From NCBI GenBank assembly GCA_902592615.1, contig CACJFI010000012.1, forward strand, positions 1 to 37,240: a DNA stretch of 37,240 bases, read 5' to 3'. This document shows positions 17,598-26,727 of this stretch, one piece after another. A program made the position numbers and the translations under genes. The notes beneath the pieces are model-generated. The model was not told the DNA's origin. It worked only from the letters and a program-made list of their open reading frames with translations, and did not search any database. How positions within the stretch are numbered: the first letter of the stretch is position 1; each line of letters begins with the position of its first letter. Source of the DNA: an uncultured SAR116 cluster alpha proteobacterium (GTDB taxonomy: Bacteria; Pseudomonadota; Alphaproteobacteria; Puniceispirillales; Marisalimonadaceae).

Positions 17598-18455
17598 ATG
17601 GAAAATGAAGCGCTTGATATCAATCACTTAAATAAATGGTTAGGTAACATAGAGACTGTAACAGATTATCTTACACCAATTGTTGAACAAAGGTATAGAG
17701 CAACATTAAATATTGATCCAGGCGATCCCAAAATTGGGGAGGACGCAACCTCTGGTTTGCATTGGATGTTAGGTTGGGATTTAAAAAAAAATGATGAACT
17801 TGGTGTGGATTCTCATCCTGCAAGAGGTGATTTTTTGCCTCCAGTCCCACTTCCAAGAAGAATGTGGGCAGGCAGTCAGATCAAAGTAAACAAACCTTTA
17901 AGAGTAGGTGATAAAGTAATTAAAAAATCTAAGGTAGCTGACATAAAACTGAAGGAAGGTAGGACGGGACAGCTTTGTTTTGTTACAGCAGAGTATGAAT
18001 TTTTAGTTGATGAAGATGTAAGATTACATGAACTACATAACATTGTTTACAGAGATGTTACTAAAGCAGGTGGTGGTTCTGGTGTGTCAGACACAATACC
18101 TGAAGATGCCGATTTTACAGAAACAATTTTTATGCATCCAACAATTTTATTTCGTTATTCAGCAATTGGCTTTGTAGGTCATAGAATTCATTATGATTAT
18201 CCATATACTAAAAATGAAGAGAATTATCCTGATTTAATAGTTCATGGTCCCTTACAAGCTACTTTTTTATTAAGAGCAGCCGAAAAACTAAAAGGTAAAA
18301 CGGTAACCTCTTTCAATCATAAAGTTATGGCTCCTGTTTTTGCAAACAGTGACTATATAATTGGTGCAAAAGAAAACACTGATGGAAGTGTAAGTTGTTG
18401 GGGCGCTGTAAAAGGTTCAGGAATGACCATGCAAGCTGAAGCATATTTTGAATAG
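17598..18455 (+). CDS. HTD2/MaoC-like acyl-CoA hydratase, mesaconyl-C4-CoA or itaconyl-CoA hydratase-like
   Basis: The protein has 285 residues, a double hot-dog of the HTD2/FAS1-dehydratase type. The stretches GLHWMLGWD (53-61), PARGDFLPPVPLPRRMWAG (73-91) and YPDLIVHGPLQATFLLR (about 213-229) are the conserved core of mesaconyl-C4-CoA hydratase and of itaconyl-CoA hydratase in bacteria that degrade itaconate. The family reversibly hydrates a C5 enoyl-CoA to citramalyl-CoA. It is the first gene of a six-gene plus-strand operon that also encodes CoA-transferases and a CitE-like lyase, which fits such a pathway. AAAGG lies about eight bases before the ATG. Confidence 0.82.
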   Translation: MENEALDINHLNKWLGNIETVTDYLTPIVEQRYRATLNIDPGDPKIGEDATSGLHWMLGWDLKKNDELGVDSHPARGDFLPPVPLPRRMWAGSQIKVNKPLRVGDKVIKKSKVADIKLKEGRTGQLCFVTAEYEFLVDEDVRLHELHNIVYRDVTKAGGGSGVSDTIPEDADFTETIFMHPTILFRYSAIGFVGHRIHYDYPYTKNEENYPDLIVHGPLQATFLLRAAEKLKGKTVTSFNHKVMAPVFANSDYIIGAKENTDGSVSCWGAVKGSGMTMQAEAYFE

Positions 18456-18475
18456 TTTTTAGAAAAGGATAGATT

Positions 18476-19795
18476 ATGTCGATTACAAAGTTATTTGGTA
18501 GTTATGGATTTAGCACTAAATTAGATAGTTTTAATGATGAAATGAAGTTTTTTGCAAAGATGTCTATACTAGATTGGTGTGGTGTCGCTTATGCAGCTAA
18601 ACAAGAACCAGTTTCCAAAATTGTTTCGGAAATGGTTAAAGAGGAAAATGGTGTTAATCAAGCAAGGGTGATTTCAACTGGTGATGGAGTTTCTTCACGA
18701 GGTGCAGCTTTAGCCAATGGAGCTACTGGTCATGCATTAGATTATGATGACACACACTTTCTTTTTGTTGGTCATCCCACAGCCAGTGCTTTGCCAACTG
18801 CTTTAGCTTTGGGTGAAGAATTAGAATTATCTATAGATAATTTATTGCTCGCATATATGACTGGAGTAGAAGTGTCTACAAGAATTGGTCATATCTTAGG
18901 CTATTCTCATTATAACTCTGGTTTCCATCAAACTGCTACTAGTGGATCATTTGGTGCAACAATTGTGGCATCAAAATTACTAAATTTGAACAAGGACCAG
19001 ACAATAAATGCGCTTGGTTTGGTCTCCACAAGAGCGTCTGGAATTAAATCCCAATTTGGCACTATGGGTAAACCGTATCACGCAGGAATGGCTGCATCAA
19101 ATGGTATTGAGGCCGCCAAATTATCTAAACTTGGATTTGTGTCAAGAGAAGATGGTATTGAGTGTGATCAAGGTTTTTTCCAAACTCATGGTTGGGATAA
19201 AAAAACTCCCACAAGAGCTTTAAAAAACTTAGGAACAGACTTCCTGTTTCCTGAAATTAAGTATAAATTTCATGCTTGTTGTCATGGTTTACATTCTTTC
19301 CTAGAAGCACTTGAGGAATTAAAACAAGAAAACAACTTTAATCCTGAATCAATTGAAGAGATTGCGATTGAAACTAATCCTTCGTGGCTCAAAGTGTGTA
19401 ACATTCAAGAACCTAAAACTGGTCTAGAATCAAAATTCTCTTATAAATTAACAGCCGCCATGTCAATTTATGGTAAAGACACAGCTGACTTGGGCACTTA
19501 CAACGATGATATTTGTTTTGATGATAAAATGAATAATATTAGGGATAAGGTAAAGGTTATACCTAACGATCAATTGAGCAATACTCAGTCTTTAATTTCT
19601 ATTAAAGATGGTTCTAGGGATGTTAAAAACAAACATGACTTATCTGATAAGATTGATCAAAATATTTTAGAAACTAAAATTGTTAATAAATCTGCTTCGT
19701 TACTATCCAAAAATAAATCTTATGAAATTTCTAAAATGTTAAATTCACCCTCTGAAAGTAAAGTTACTTCTCTAGTAGATTGTTTGGTCAGCTAA
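18476..19795 (+). CDS. MmgE/PrpD family protein (copy 2)
   Basis: The protein has 439 residues. Active-site-like residues are present: DYDDT (89-93), His100, GFHQTA, and Lys-His in GKPYHAGMAA. The later Lys lies in YKFHACCHG, where the other two copies have KPY. The C-terminal region after about 340 is more divergent than in the other copies. It lies inside the C5-dicarboxylate-type operon, one base overlapping the CoA-transferase gene. A PrpD-family gene also sits in the Pseudomonas itaconate cluster, as I recall. The family catalyses dehydration, isomerisation or decarboxylation of tricarboxylates and related acids. Confidence 0.85.
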   Translation: MSITKLFGSYGFSTKLDSFNDEMKFFAKMSILDWCGVAYAAKQEPVSKIVSEMVKEENGVNQARVISTGDGVSSRGAALANGATGHALDYDDTHFLFVGHPTASALPTALALGEELELSIDNLLLAYMTGVEVSTRIGHILGYSHYNSGFHQTATSGSFGATIVASKLLNLNKDQTINALGLVSTRASGIKSQFGTMGKPYHAGMAASNGIEAAKLSKLGFVSREDGIECDQGFFQTHGWDKKTPTRALKNLGTDFLFPEIKYKFHACCHGLHSFLEALEELKQENNFNPESIEEIAIETNPSWLKVCNIQEPKTGLESKFSYKLTAAMSIYGKDTADLGTYNDDICFDDKMNNIRDKVKVIPNDQLSNTQSLISIKDGSRDVKNKHDLSDKIDQNILETKIVNKSASLLSKNKSYEISKMLNSPSESKVTSLVDCLVS

Positions 19796-20949
19796 TGGAA
19801 AAACAAAACTCTGGAAAGGATTTAGAGGGTTTATTAGTCGTGACCGTTGAGCAAGCTGTAGCTGCTCCTTATACATCTTGTAGACTAGCCGATGCCGGTG
19901 CAAGGGTTATAAAAGTTGAGAGACCCGAGGGTGATTTTGCCAGAAACTATGACAGTAACGCGCTTGGTAATAGTGCTTATTTTGTGTGGTTAAATAGAGG
20001 CAAAGAGTCAATTTCTCTGGATCTTAAAAATACTGAAGATTTTGAACTATTTGAGAATATTATTTCAAAATCTGACATTTTAATTCAAAATTTAGCACCA
20101 GGGGCATTTGATCGTCTTGGTCTGGATTTAAATGAATTGAGAAAAAAATATCCATCTTTAATTACATGTTCTATTTCTGGGTTTGGAGACGAAGGTCCAT
20201 ATAAAAACCAAAAAGCTTATGATATGTTAATTCAAGCTGAAACTGGCGTTATTGATATAACTGGCCTTCCAGATAAAAATGGGATTGATGGAAGAGCAAA
20301 GGTTGGGCCATCAGTCTGTGATATATCTGCAGGGATGACAGCTTATCAAGCAATATTGCAAGCTCTTATTAAAAGAAGTGTAAGTGGAAAAGGCAGACAC
20401 ATATCAGTGTCCATGTTCAACTCGCTCGCAGATTGGATGAACCCTTTTTATCTTGGTTATGTTTATAATAAAAAAATTCCAAAAAGAAACGGTATGACCC
20501 ACCCAATAATTGTTCCTTATGGAGCATATAATTGTAAAGATAATTTGACTATTTTAATTGCTATACAAAATGATCGAGAATGGGTGAAATTATGTAAAAT
20601 TGTATTAAACGACGAAACCATGATTAATGACACTCGCTTTAAAACTAACTCAGACCGTGAAGCTAACCGAGAATTAACAGAAAAAATTATTCAAGATAAA
20701 TTTATTACTTTTGAACGTGAGGAATTAATTGAAAAACTTGAAGAAGCAAGTGTTGCTTATGGAAGAATTTCCGATATGGAACAATTGAAAAACCATCCTC
20801 AAAATAATTTTTTAGAAATTGAAACTAAAAATGGCAAAGTTAAAGTTTTAGGTCCAGGCGCAATTCATGACAATTTTATACCAGAAGTAAATAAAATGCC
20901 CGAATTAAATGAACATGGAAAAAAAATTAGAGCTGAATTTAGTTCTTAA
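19795..20949 (+). CDS. CaiB/BaiF family CoA-transferase (copy 2)
   Basis: I place the start at ATG 19795, overlapping the previous stop as TAATG; an upstream TTG at 19780 is less likely. The product has 384 residues. CRLADAGARVIKVERPEGDF at the N-terminus and the catalytic Asp in GPSVCDISAGMTAYQA define the family. In this context (hydratases, CitE-like lyase and TRAP transporter) it is a candidate itaconate or mesaconate CoA-transferase using succinyl-CoA or an intramolecular CoA shift. Substrate is inferred from neighbours only. Confidence 0.88.
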   Translation: MEKQNSGKDLEGLLVVTVEQAVAAPYTSCRLADAGARVIKVERPEGDFARNYDSNALGNSAYFVWLNRGKESISLDLKNTEDFELFENIISKSDILIQNLAPGAFDRLGLDLNELRKKYPSLITCSISGFGDEGPYKNQKAYDMLIQAETGVIDITGLPDKNGIDGRAKVGPSVCDISAGMTAYQAILQALIKRSVSGKGRHISVSMFNSLADWMNPFYLGYVYNKKIPKRNGMTHPIIVPYGAYNCKDNLTILIAIQNDREWVKLCKIVLNDETMINDTRFKTNSDREANRELTEKIIQDKFITFEREELIEKLEEASVAYGRISDMEQLKNHPQNNFLEIETKNGKVKVLGPGAIHDNFIPEVNKMPELNEHGKKIRAEFSS

Positions 20950-20966
20950 AAAAATAGGAGATAAAT

Positions 20967-21779
20967 TTGAGAAGTATTTTATTTTTACCAACGGATAAAA
21001 TTGAGAGGTTGCCCAAGGCTATAGGATCTGGAGCTGATAAAGTTATTTTCGACTTAGAAGATGGTTTGGCCCATGACAAGAAAGCTATTGGACGATCTAA
21101 TTTTGCTGATTTAGCAAATAGAAATTATGATGGTCAATCAGATATGCTTTTATTACGTATTAATGCTTTAGATACTGAAGAATATAAAGAAGATATAAAA
21201 TTGTTAAGGTCTTTACCTTTTCTTCCTTACTCTATCGCTGTTCCTAAAATTGAGTCTGCTGATGAATGTAGAACTTTTTTAAAAGATCTTGGCACTGATA
21301 TATTAGTTTTACCTCAAATTGAAACGCCGCGGGGTATAGCAAATATCGAAAGCTGGGATTGTTCAAATATAAAGTTTTCTGGGATTGGATTTGGGTCAGC
21401 AGATTATTGTGCATCAACCGGTGGTGATATGGGCAAAGCTAGTTTAGCATATGGAAGGGGTAAAATAATTAACGCTGCGGCATTATATAATACAATTGCT
21501 CTTGACGGTGTTTGGCTAGACTTCAGAGACCCTGAAGGATGTAAAGAAGAGACATTATATATCAAAACCATGGGTTTTAAAGGACGTTTTGCTATACATC
21601 CAGATCAAATTAAACCTATTCATGATGCTTACAGACCTACTACAGAAGAATTGGAATGGGCAAAAGGTGTTTTAGAAGAAGCAAAAACAGCAGGTTCTGG
21701 TGCTTTTAAATATCAAGGAAAAATGGTTGATGCACCTGTATTAGCGGTTGCAAGGCTGATTATATCAAGGGAGGATTAA
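20967..21779 (+). CDS. HpcH/HpaI-type CitE-like CoA-ester lyase (citramalyl/malyl-CoA lyase-like)
   Basis: The start is a TTG at 20967, six bases after AGGAG; RSILFLPTD then matches the CitE N-terminus, so the rare start is well supported. The product has 270 residues. Conserved residues are FDLEDG (28-33), Arg64 in LLLRINA, Glu119 in LPQIETPRG, Asp146 in GFGSADY, and KGRFAIHPDQI (205-215). The two acidic residues bind magnesium. The family cleaves beta-hydroxy-acyl-CoA esters, here probably citramalyl-CoA or methylmalyl-CoA to give acetyl-CoA plus pyruvate, or propionyl-CoA plus glyoxylate. It abuts the MaoC gene with no gap. Confidence 0.88.
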   Translation: MRSILFLPTDKIERLPKAIGSGADKVIFDLEDGLAHDKKAIGRSNFADLANRNYDGQSDMLLLRINALDTEEYKEDIKLLRSLPFLPYSIAVPKIESADECRTFLKDLGTDILVLPQIETPRGIANIESWDCSNIKFSGIGFGSADYCASTGGDMGKASLAYGRGKIINAAALYNTIALDGVWLDFRDPEGCKEETLYIKTMGFKGRFAIHPDQIKPIHDAYRPTTEELEWAKGVLEEAKTAGSGAFKYQGKMVDAPVLAVARLIISRED

Positions 21780-22319
21780 ATGGATGAAAATTCTTATGGA
21801 ATTAAAAAAATAGGACCCCAAAGGTATAGAGAAGATCCAGGTAGATATTTTGAAGATTTTCAGATAGGTGATGTTTATGAGCATTGGCCTGGTAGGACAG
21901 TAAGCGAAGCTGATAACATATGGTTTACAAATTTAACAATGAATACTCACCCAATTCACTTTGACGCAAATTATGCTTCTAAATCTGAGTTTGGAAAATA
22001 TTTGGTAAATTCTGCATTTACTTTAGCCCTTGTAACAGGGATGTGTGTTAGTGGTACTAGCCAAAAAGCAATAGCTAATTTGGGATGGGAAGAAATAAAA
22101 ATACCTGCACCTGTGTTTGTAGGTGATACATTATATTCTGAAACTGAAGTTTTAGACAAAAGAGAATCAAAATCAAGACCCACACAAGGTATTGTAAAGG
22201 TAAGACATATAGGTAAAAATCAAGACAAAGTTGTTGTAATGGATATGGTGAGATCTTTCTTGGTTGCCAAACGTGGGCATAGTGTAGTTGACGAAATTAT
22301 TAATGAAGCAGCTAATTAG
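21780..22319 (+). CDS. MaoC-family acyl-CoA hydratase
   Basis: The protein has 179 residues, a single hot-dog MaoC domain. The motif NLTMNTHPIHFDANYA (51-66) aligns with the R-hydratase motif D-x-N-P-[LIV]-H, with Asn55 and His57 in place of the usual Asp and Asn, while His60 and Asp62 are kept. This form recurs in mesaconyl-CoA and methylmalyl-CoA dehydratase-like proteins. The ATG follows the lyase stop directly and GGAGG lies inside the lyase end. It probably supplies a second enoyl-CoA hydration step in the C5 pathway, possibly on a different CoA isomer from the first hydratase. Confidence 0.85.
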   Translation: MDENSYGIKKIGPQRYREDPGRYFEDFQIGDVYEHWPGRTVSEADNIWFTNLTMNTHPIHFDANYASKSEFGKYLVNSAFTLALVTGMCVSGTSQKAIANLGWEEIKIPAPVFVGDTLYSETEVLDKRESKSRPTQGIVKVRHIGKNQDKVVVMDMVRSFLVAKRGHSVVDEIINEAAN

Positions 22320-22330
22320 AGTATAACACC

Positions 22331-23536
22331 ATGGATTTACCTTTATCAGGAGTCAAAGTAATTACTTTTGAGCAATATGGGGCGGGACCATTTGGCACTC
22401 AATACTTAGCTGATCTTGGAGCAGAGGTAATTAAAGTTGAACCAGCAGGTACAAGTGGTGATTATCTGAGAGCAATTGGTCCTTATTTTATCGATGGTGA
22501 AGATAGGAATTCAGCTTCAAGTATTTTTTTTCAAGCTCTTAACAGAAATAAAAAAAGTATAACTTTAGACATACTGTCTAATGATGGAAAAATTATTCTG
22601 CAAAAATTAATTGAGAATGCTGATGCAGTTTCTAACAATTTAAGAGGAGATGTTCCTGAAAAACTTGGAATAACCTATGATCAGCTTAAGAAACATAACA
22701 AAGCAATTGTTTCAGCACATTGTTCTGCTTATGGCAGAGAGGGGCCAAGAAAAAATTGGCCAGGATATGATTATCTTATGCAAGCAGAGGCCGGTTATTT
22801 TTCGCTTACAGGTGAGCCTAATGGTCCTCCCTCAAGATTCGGACTTTCAATTGTAGATTATATGTCTGGACTAACTATGTCATTTGGGCTCGTAAGTGCG
22901 ATATTGTCTGCCAGGGCTACGGGTGTTGGAAGAGATGTAGATGTCAATTTGTTTGATACGGCCATGTTTAATCAAAGTTATATGGCAGCTTGGACACTAA
23001 ACACTGATTTTAAGAGTGAAAGATTAGACCGGTCTGCTCATCCAATTTTAGTTCCATGTCAATTATATAAAACTAAAGATGGATGGATATTTTTGATGTG
23101 TAACAAAGAAAGCTTTTGGCCTGTATTATGTAAAAAACTAGATAGGGAAGATCTAATTGATAATTCAAAGTTTGTTAATTTTTCATGCAGGCAAAAAAAT
23201 AGAGACGAAATAACTAGAATTCTTGACGAAGAATTAATGAAAAAAAATACATCTGAATGGCTAGATGAATTTGGTGGAATTGTTCCAGCTGCTCCAATTT
23301 TAAATTTAAAGGAGTCTCTGGAAAACCCATTTTTAAAAGATAGAAAAAATATCCAAAAATTAAAAACAAAAAGGGGGGTTGATATCAGTTTATTGAAAAC
23401 ACCAGTAAATGTGAAAGATAGCAGCTTTCAAGATAAAACTGCCCCAGAACTTGGTGAAGACACAGATGATGTACTTAGAGAGATTGGTTTTACAGGTGAA
23501 CAAATAATCACTTTCAGAAATAAAGGCACAATCTAA
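22331..23536 (+). CDS. CaiB/BaiF family CoA-transferase (copy 3)
   Basis: The protein has 401 residues. It begins LPLSGVKVITFEQYGAGPFG and QYLADLGAEVIKVEPAG. The catalytic Asp is in SIVDYMSGLTMS, and the C-terminal APELGEDTDDVL is typical. It differs clearly from the other two copies. As last gene of the six-gene operon it may activate the imported acid, while copy 2 handles an intermediate or the CoA shift between C1 and C4. The two roles cannot be told apart from sequence. A 109-base gap then separates it from the TRAP genes. Confidence 0.88.
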   Translation: MDLPLSGVKVITFEQYGAGPFGTQYLADLGAEVIKVEPAGTSGDYLRAIGPYFIDGEDRNSASSIFFQALNRNKKSITLDILSNDGKIILQKLIENADAVSNNLRGDVPEKLGITYDQLKKHNKAIVSAHCSAYGREGPRKNWPGYDYLMQAEAGYFSLTGEPNGPPSRFGLSIVDYMSGLTMSFGLVSAILSARATGVGRDVDVNLFDTAMFNQSYMAAWTLNTDFKSERLDRSAHPILVPCQLYKTKDGWIFLMCNKESFWPVLCKKLDREDLIDNSKFVNFSCRQKNRDEITRILDEELMKKNTSEWLDEFGGIVPAAPILNLKESLENPFLKDRKNIQKLKTKRGVDISLLKTPVNVKDSSFQDKTAPELGEDTDDVLREIGFTGEQIITFRNKGTI

Positions 23537-23581
23537 ACAGAATTACATAACATATTAACTAATTAATCGGTTTTATTGCAA

Positions 23582-23598
23582 TTAAGGGTTTACCTTAA
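23582..23598. promoter_or_regulatory. Inverted repeat upstream of dctP, possible operator
   Basis: TTAAGG (23582-23587) and CCTTAA (23593-23598) form a perfect six-base inverted repeat around GTTTA, 47 bases before the dctP ATG. It could be an operator near the dctP promoter. No U-run follows, so it is not a terminator of the upstream operon. Confidence 0.35.
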
Positions 23599-23645
23599 AA
23601 GCATATCGTTATAGGTTGTGATTCTAAATATTTGGAGGAAATTTA

Positions 23646-24815
23646 ATGAAATTAAATAAACTATCATTGTTAGGTGCGGCTGGCGCTGTTGCCCTAACTT
23701 TTGCGGCTGGAACCAATTTAGCTTTAGCTGATGGACATGCTGTAAAACCTATTAAAATGCGTTGGGCTTCTGACCATTCTGGTCCGCCACATCCTGCAGC
23801 TATCGCAGAAATGTTTTTTGCAGAGCAGGTTGAGAAGAAAATTCCTGGAAGTAAAGTTCAAATTTATTGGGCTAAGTCACTTTATAACGTTCCAAAAGGA
23901 ACTCAAGCTCTTACAAAAGGTAATCTTGAGATGATGACTGGTCAATTTGGTAAAACTTCAAGTGTTGAGCCCTATGCTAATACGATTGTTGGTGCTGGAA
24001 AATTAACATCTCCTGGTGCTATAAATGGACTTGATGGAACAAAAACTTTCGCTCAATTAAAGAAAGTTTTTAACGACAAGCATGGTATTACTATTTTTGG
24101 TTCTGGTCACTTGAGTATGTATATGGGTGCTGGGGCTGTTAAAAGTAGAATGCTAGTTCCTGCTGACTTTTCTGGTAAAAAAGTTAGAAGTATGGGACCT
24201 GCTGAAAATGCATTGTTAGGAGCCTTAGGTGCAAACCCAACAACAATGGCTTTTGGTGATGTTCCACCTGCTCTTCAAACAGGTGTTATTGACGGATTGC
24301 TAACAAGTCTAGGTGGATTTAATGCTACTAAGGAACAAGCTCCATATTTCACAGTTGCTGGAATTAATGGAATTGTTGGCGATTACTATTGGATTGGTGC
24401 ATCAAATAAATGGTGGGCTACTCTTGATAAAAAACAACAGGCAGCTTTAACTGACATTATTATGAATGATTTTATTCCTTATCAAAAGGCTATTAACTTT
24501 TGTAATGATAAAAGATTAGTTGATAAGTTTAAAGTAACTGATAAAAGCGCACCTGGAATTTATGTGATGAGTCCTAAAGAAGCTGGAGTTCTTCAAGCAA
24601 AAGAAGGTGGCGCAACTAACAACTGGATTAAATCTAAAGTTGATGATACTGGAGATAAAATGGTTGATCAATTCACAGCTGAAGCAAAAGCTTTAGTTGC
24701 AGCCAATCCAATGGGATCAAGTGCCTTAGAAAAGACTGATTGCACAGCGTTCGCTTCAGATTTTGCTAAATTCGCAAAAGGAACAGCTTTATATAAGAAA
24801 AAGTCAAGAAAATAA
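23646..24815 (+). CDS. dctP: TRAP transporter periplasmic binding protein DctP
   Basis: The protein has 389 residues, longer than the usual 330 or so. A cleavable signal peptide is clear: KLNK, a hydrophobic stretch, then LALADGHA. The DctP core is recognisable, with KGTQALTKGNLEM (about 80-92), the Arg in KKVRSMGP that usually holds the ligand carboxylate, and GDVPPALQTGVIDG. The C-terminal extension has two Cys (NFCNDK and KTDCTAF) that could form a disulfide. It delivers an organic acid to DctQM. TTTGGAGGAAA gives a strong ribosome site. A terminator-like hairpin follows the stop, which would favour high binding-protein expression. Confidence 0.93.
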   Translation: MKLNKLSLLGAAGAVALTFAAGTNLALADGHAVKPIKMRWASDHSGPPHPAAIAEMFFAEQVEKKIPGSKVQIYWAKSLYNVPKGTQALTKGNLEMMTGQFGKTSSVEPYANTIVGAGKLTSPGAINGLDGTKTFAQLKKVFNDKHGITIFGSGHLSMYMGAGAVKSRMLVPADFSGKKVRSMGPAENALLGALGANPTTMAFGDVPPALQTGVIDGLLTSLGGFNATKEQAPYFTVAGINGIVGDYYWIGASNKWWATLDKKQQAALTDIIMNDFIPYQKAINFCNDKRLVDKFKVTDKSAPGIYVMSPKEAGVLQAKEGGATNNWIKSKVDDTGDKMVDQFTAEAKALVAANPMGSSALEKTDCTAFASDFAKFAKGTALYKKKSRK

Positions 24816-24823
24816 ATTAATTT

Positions 24824-24856
24824 AAAAAGGCCTGGCTTGAGTCAGGCCTTTTTTTT
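24824..24856 (+). terminator. Intrinsic terminator between dctP and dctQ
   Basis: AAAAAGGCCTG (24824-24834) pairs with CAGGCCTTTTT (24843-24853) around GCTTGAGT, followed by further T residues. It sits 9 bases after the dctP stop and three bases before the first possible dctQ ATG. As the only separation between dctP and dctQM it is probably a leaky terminator that lowers membrane-subunit expression. Confidence 0.85.
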
Positions 24857-24858
24857 AG

Positions 24859-25419
24859 ATGATTATCATGGATAATTTTTACAAAATCTCAAGCAAAATT
24901 CAGTCTTCTATTACTGCTATATTGGGCAGGTGTTCTGCTTTTCTAATGATAGCTGTTACACTATTTGCGTTAGCTGAAATTATTAGAAGATATATCTTTG
25001 GTGTTGTTTTTGAATGGGGTCAAGATGCTGTTATTTACATGATGGTTTCTTCAGTTGCTTTTTACATTTGTGTAACACAAATTAATAGAAATCACCTCGT
25101 AATGACTGCTGTTTTACAACTCTTAAATGCAAAAGGGTTTCACAGAACAGTAGGTTTTTGTAAAATTTTTGTTTCTCTCTTTGTTTCTGTATTCACTGGT
25201 TCTCTAACTTATACAGCATATTCAACAATTGAGTATTCAATCCAGATAGGCGAAAGAACTGAAAGTTTATTTTTATTTATGTGGCCATTTTATTTTATAT
25301 TGGCTCTGGGTATGGGATTAATGTCTTTAGTCGCAGCTCTTCAATTTATTGAAGATATCCATAGTTACATAAAGGGTGATCATTTTACTGCAGAAGTTGA
25401 AGCTGCTACAGATGTTTAA
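24859..25419 (+). CDS. dctQ: TRAP transporter small membrane subunit DctQ
   Basis: The protein has 186 residues with four hydrophobic segments (about 27-47, 60-80, 102-125 and 145-167). RRYIFGVVFEWGQDAVIYMM (about 38-57) is the characteristic DctQ stretch. Two starts are possible, ATG 24859 or ATG 24868 (MDNFYKISS); neither has a clear Shine-Dalgarno because the dctP terminator lies directly upstream. It forms the membrane complex with DctM and follows dctP, which fixes the assignment. Confidence 0.88.
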   Translation: MIIMDNFYKISSKIQSSITAILGRCSAFLMIAVTLFALAEIIRRYIFGVVFEWGQDAVIYMMVSSVAFYICVTQINRNHLVMTAVLQLLNAKGFHRTVGFCKIFVSLFVSVFTGSLTYTAYSTIEYSIQIGERTESLFLFMWPFYFILALGMGLMSLVAALQFIEDIHSYIKGDHFTAEVEAATDV

Positions 25420-25443
25420 TACTTATAATACAGGAAATGTATA

Positions 25444-26727
25444 ATGTGGGCTTTAGGAGGATCTTTATTCAGTTTATTATTTGCTGGTGCCCCAATAGGT
25501 ATAGCTCTAGCAGGTGCTACAGGTCTTCTCGTACTCTTTGATGATTTTTTAACATATAGTACTTTATTTGAAGCTTTTTTTAGTTTTCTTACTAAATATA
25601 CTTTAGTAGCTATCCCATTTTTTATTTTTGCTGGTTTTTTAATGGAAAAGACTGGTTTAGTAGCAAGTCTTTTTAAATTTGCTGATTCAGTAGTTGGATG
25701 GGTTCCGGGTGGTTTTGCTTATGCAACATTACTTGCTGCTGTTTTATTTGGAGCAATCTCTGGTTCATCAACAGCAATGGCTGCTGCAATGAGTGTGATA
25801 GCTTATCCCGAGTTAATTAAAAGAGGTTATCCAAAATGGATGGCTGCGGGAGTCATTGCTTCTGCAGGTGGTATTGCGCTTCTTATACCACCAAGTATAA
25901 CTTTGATACTTTTTGGTGTCATAACAGAAATGTCTATAGTTGATTTGTTTTTCGCAGGTATAATTCCTGGATTGATGTTGGCTATGAGTGATGCAGTTAT
26001 AATTGTTAGCGTCTCACTTTTTATTAAATTACCTCGAGGGAAATTTGATTTATGTGAAGTTTGGAGGTGTTTCAAAGAAGCTTTACCTGCTTTGTTAATG
26101 CCTGTAATTATTTTAGGTGGTTTATACGGAGGTTTATTCACTCCAACTGAAGCAGGTGCTGCCGCTGCTAGTTATGCTCTTTTTTATGGATTAATCTTTA
26201 AAAGAAAAACATTTACAAAAGAATTAATGCCGACAACTCTTAGGACTATGAACCTTACTGCAGTCGTATTTTTTCTATTGGGTTGCGTTGGTATCTTCCA
26301 ATTTTATCTTGCAAATATGGGTTGGCCTCAAATGATTGCTGAATGGGCTGGTGAGTTGGGTCTGAGTAAAACAGGATTTTTATTCGCACTTATGGGATCG
26401 TTACTTTTTTTATCAATGTTTCTAACAGGTGTAGCTATTTTAGTCTTAACAGTACCTATATATTTCCCGGTTGCTTTGGCTCTTGGCGTGGATCCAATTC
26501 ATTTAGGAATTTTAACAGCATTATGTATAGAAATAGGAAGTGTTATCCCACCCGTTGGTTTAAATTTGTTTGCTGTTAGTGGAGTAACTGGTTTACCAGT
26601 TACAACCGTTATAAAAGGATCATTTCCTTTCTGTATTTCTGACACAGTTGTATTAATTATAGTGCTTCTATTCCCAGCTTTAGCACTTACACTTCCAGAA
26701 CTATTAGTTGAATCTCACTTTAATTAA
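25444..26727 (+). CDS. dctM: TRAP transporter large membrane subunit DctM
   Basis: The protein has 427 residues with about twelve membrane segments, standard for DctM. Conserved features are the N-terminal GAPIGIALAGATG, FAGFLMEKTGL, FGAISGSSTAMAAAMSV, IPPSITLILFGVITE and the late EIGSVIPPVGLNLF. It is the sodium-driven permease subunit of the TRAP system. AGGAAA precedes the ATG. The stop codon shares TTAA with the stop of the opposing amidase gene. Confidence 0.93.
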   Translation: MWALGGSLFSLLFAGAPIGIALAGATGLLVLFDDFLTYSTLFEAFFSFLTKYTLVAIPFFIFAGFLMEKTGLVASLFKFADSVVGWVPGGFAYATLLAAVLFGAISGSSTAMAAAMSVIAYPELIKRGYPKWMAAGVIASAGGIALLIPPSITLILFGVITEMSIVDLFFAGIIPGLMLAMSDAVIIVSVSLFIKLPRGKFDLCEVWRCFKEALPALLMPVIILGGLYGGLFTPTEAGAAAASYALFYGLIFKRKTFTKELMPTTLRTMNLTAVVFFLLGCVGIFQFYLANMGWPQMIAEWAGELGLSKTGFLFALMGSLLFLSMFLTGVAILVLTVPIYFPVALALGVDPIHLGILTALCIEIGSVIPPVGLNLFAVSGVTGLPVTTVIKGSFPFCISDTVVLIIVLLFPALALTLPELLVESHFN

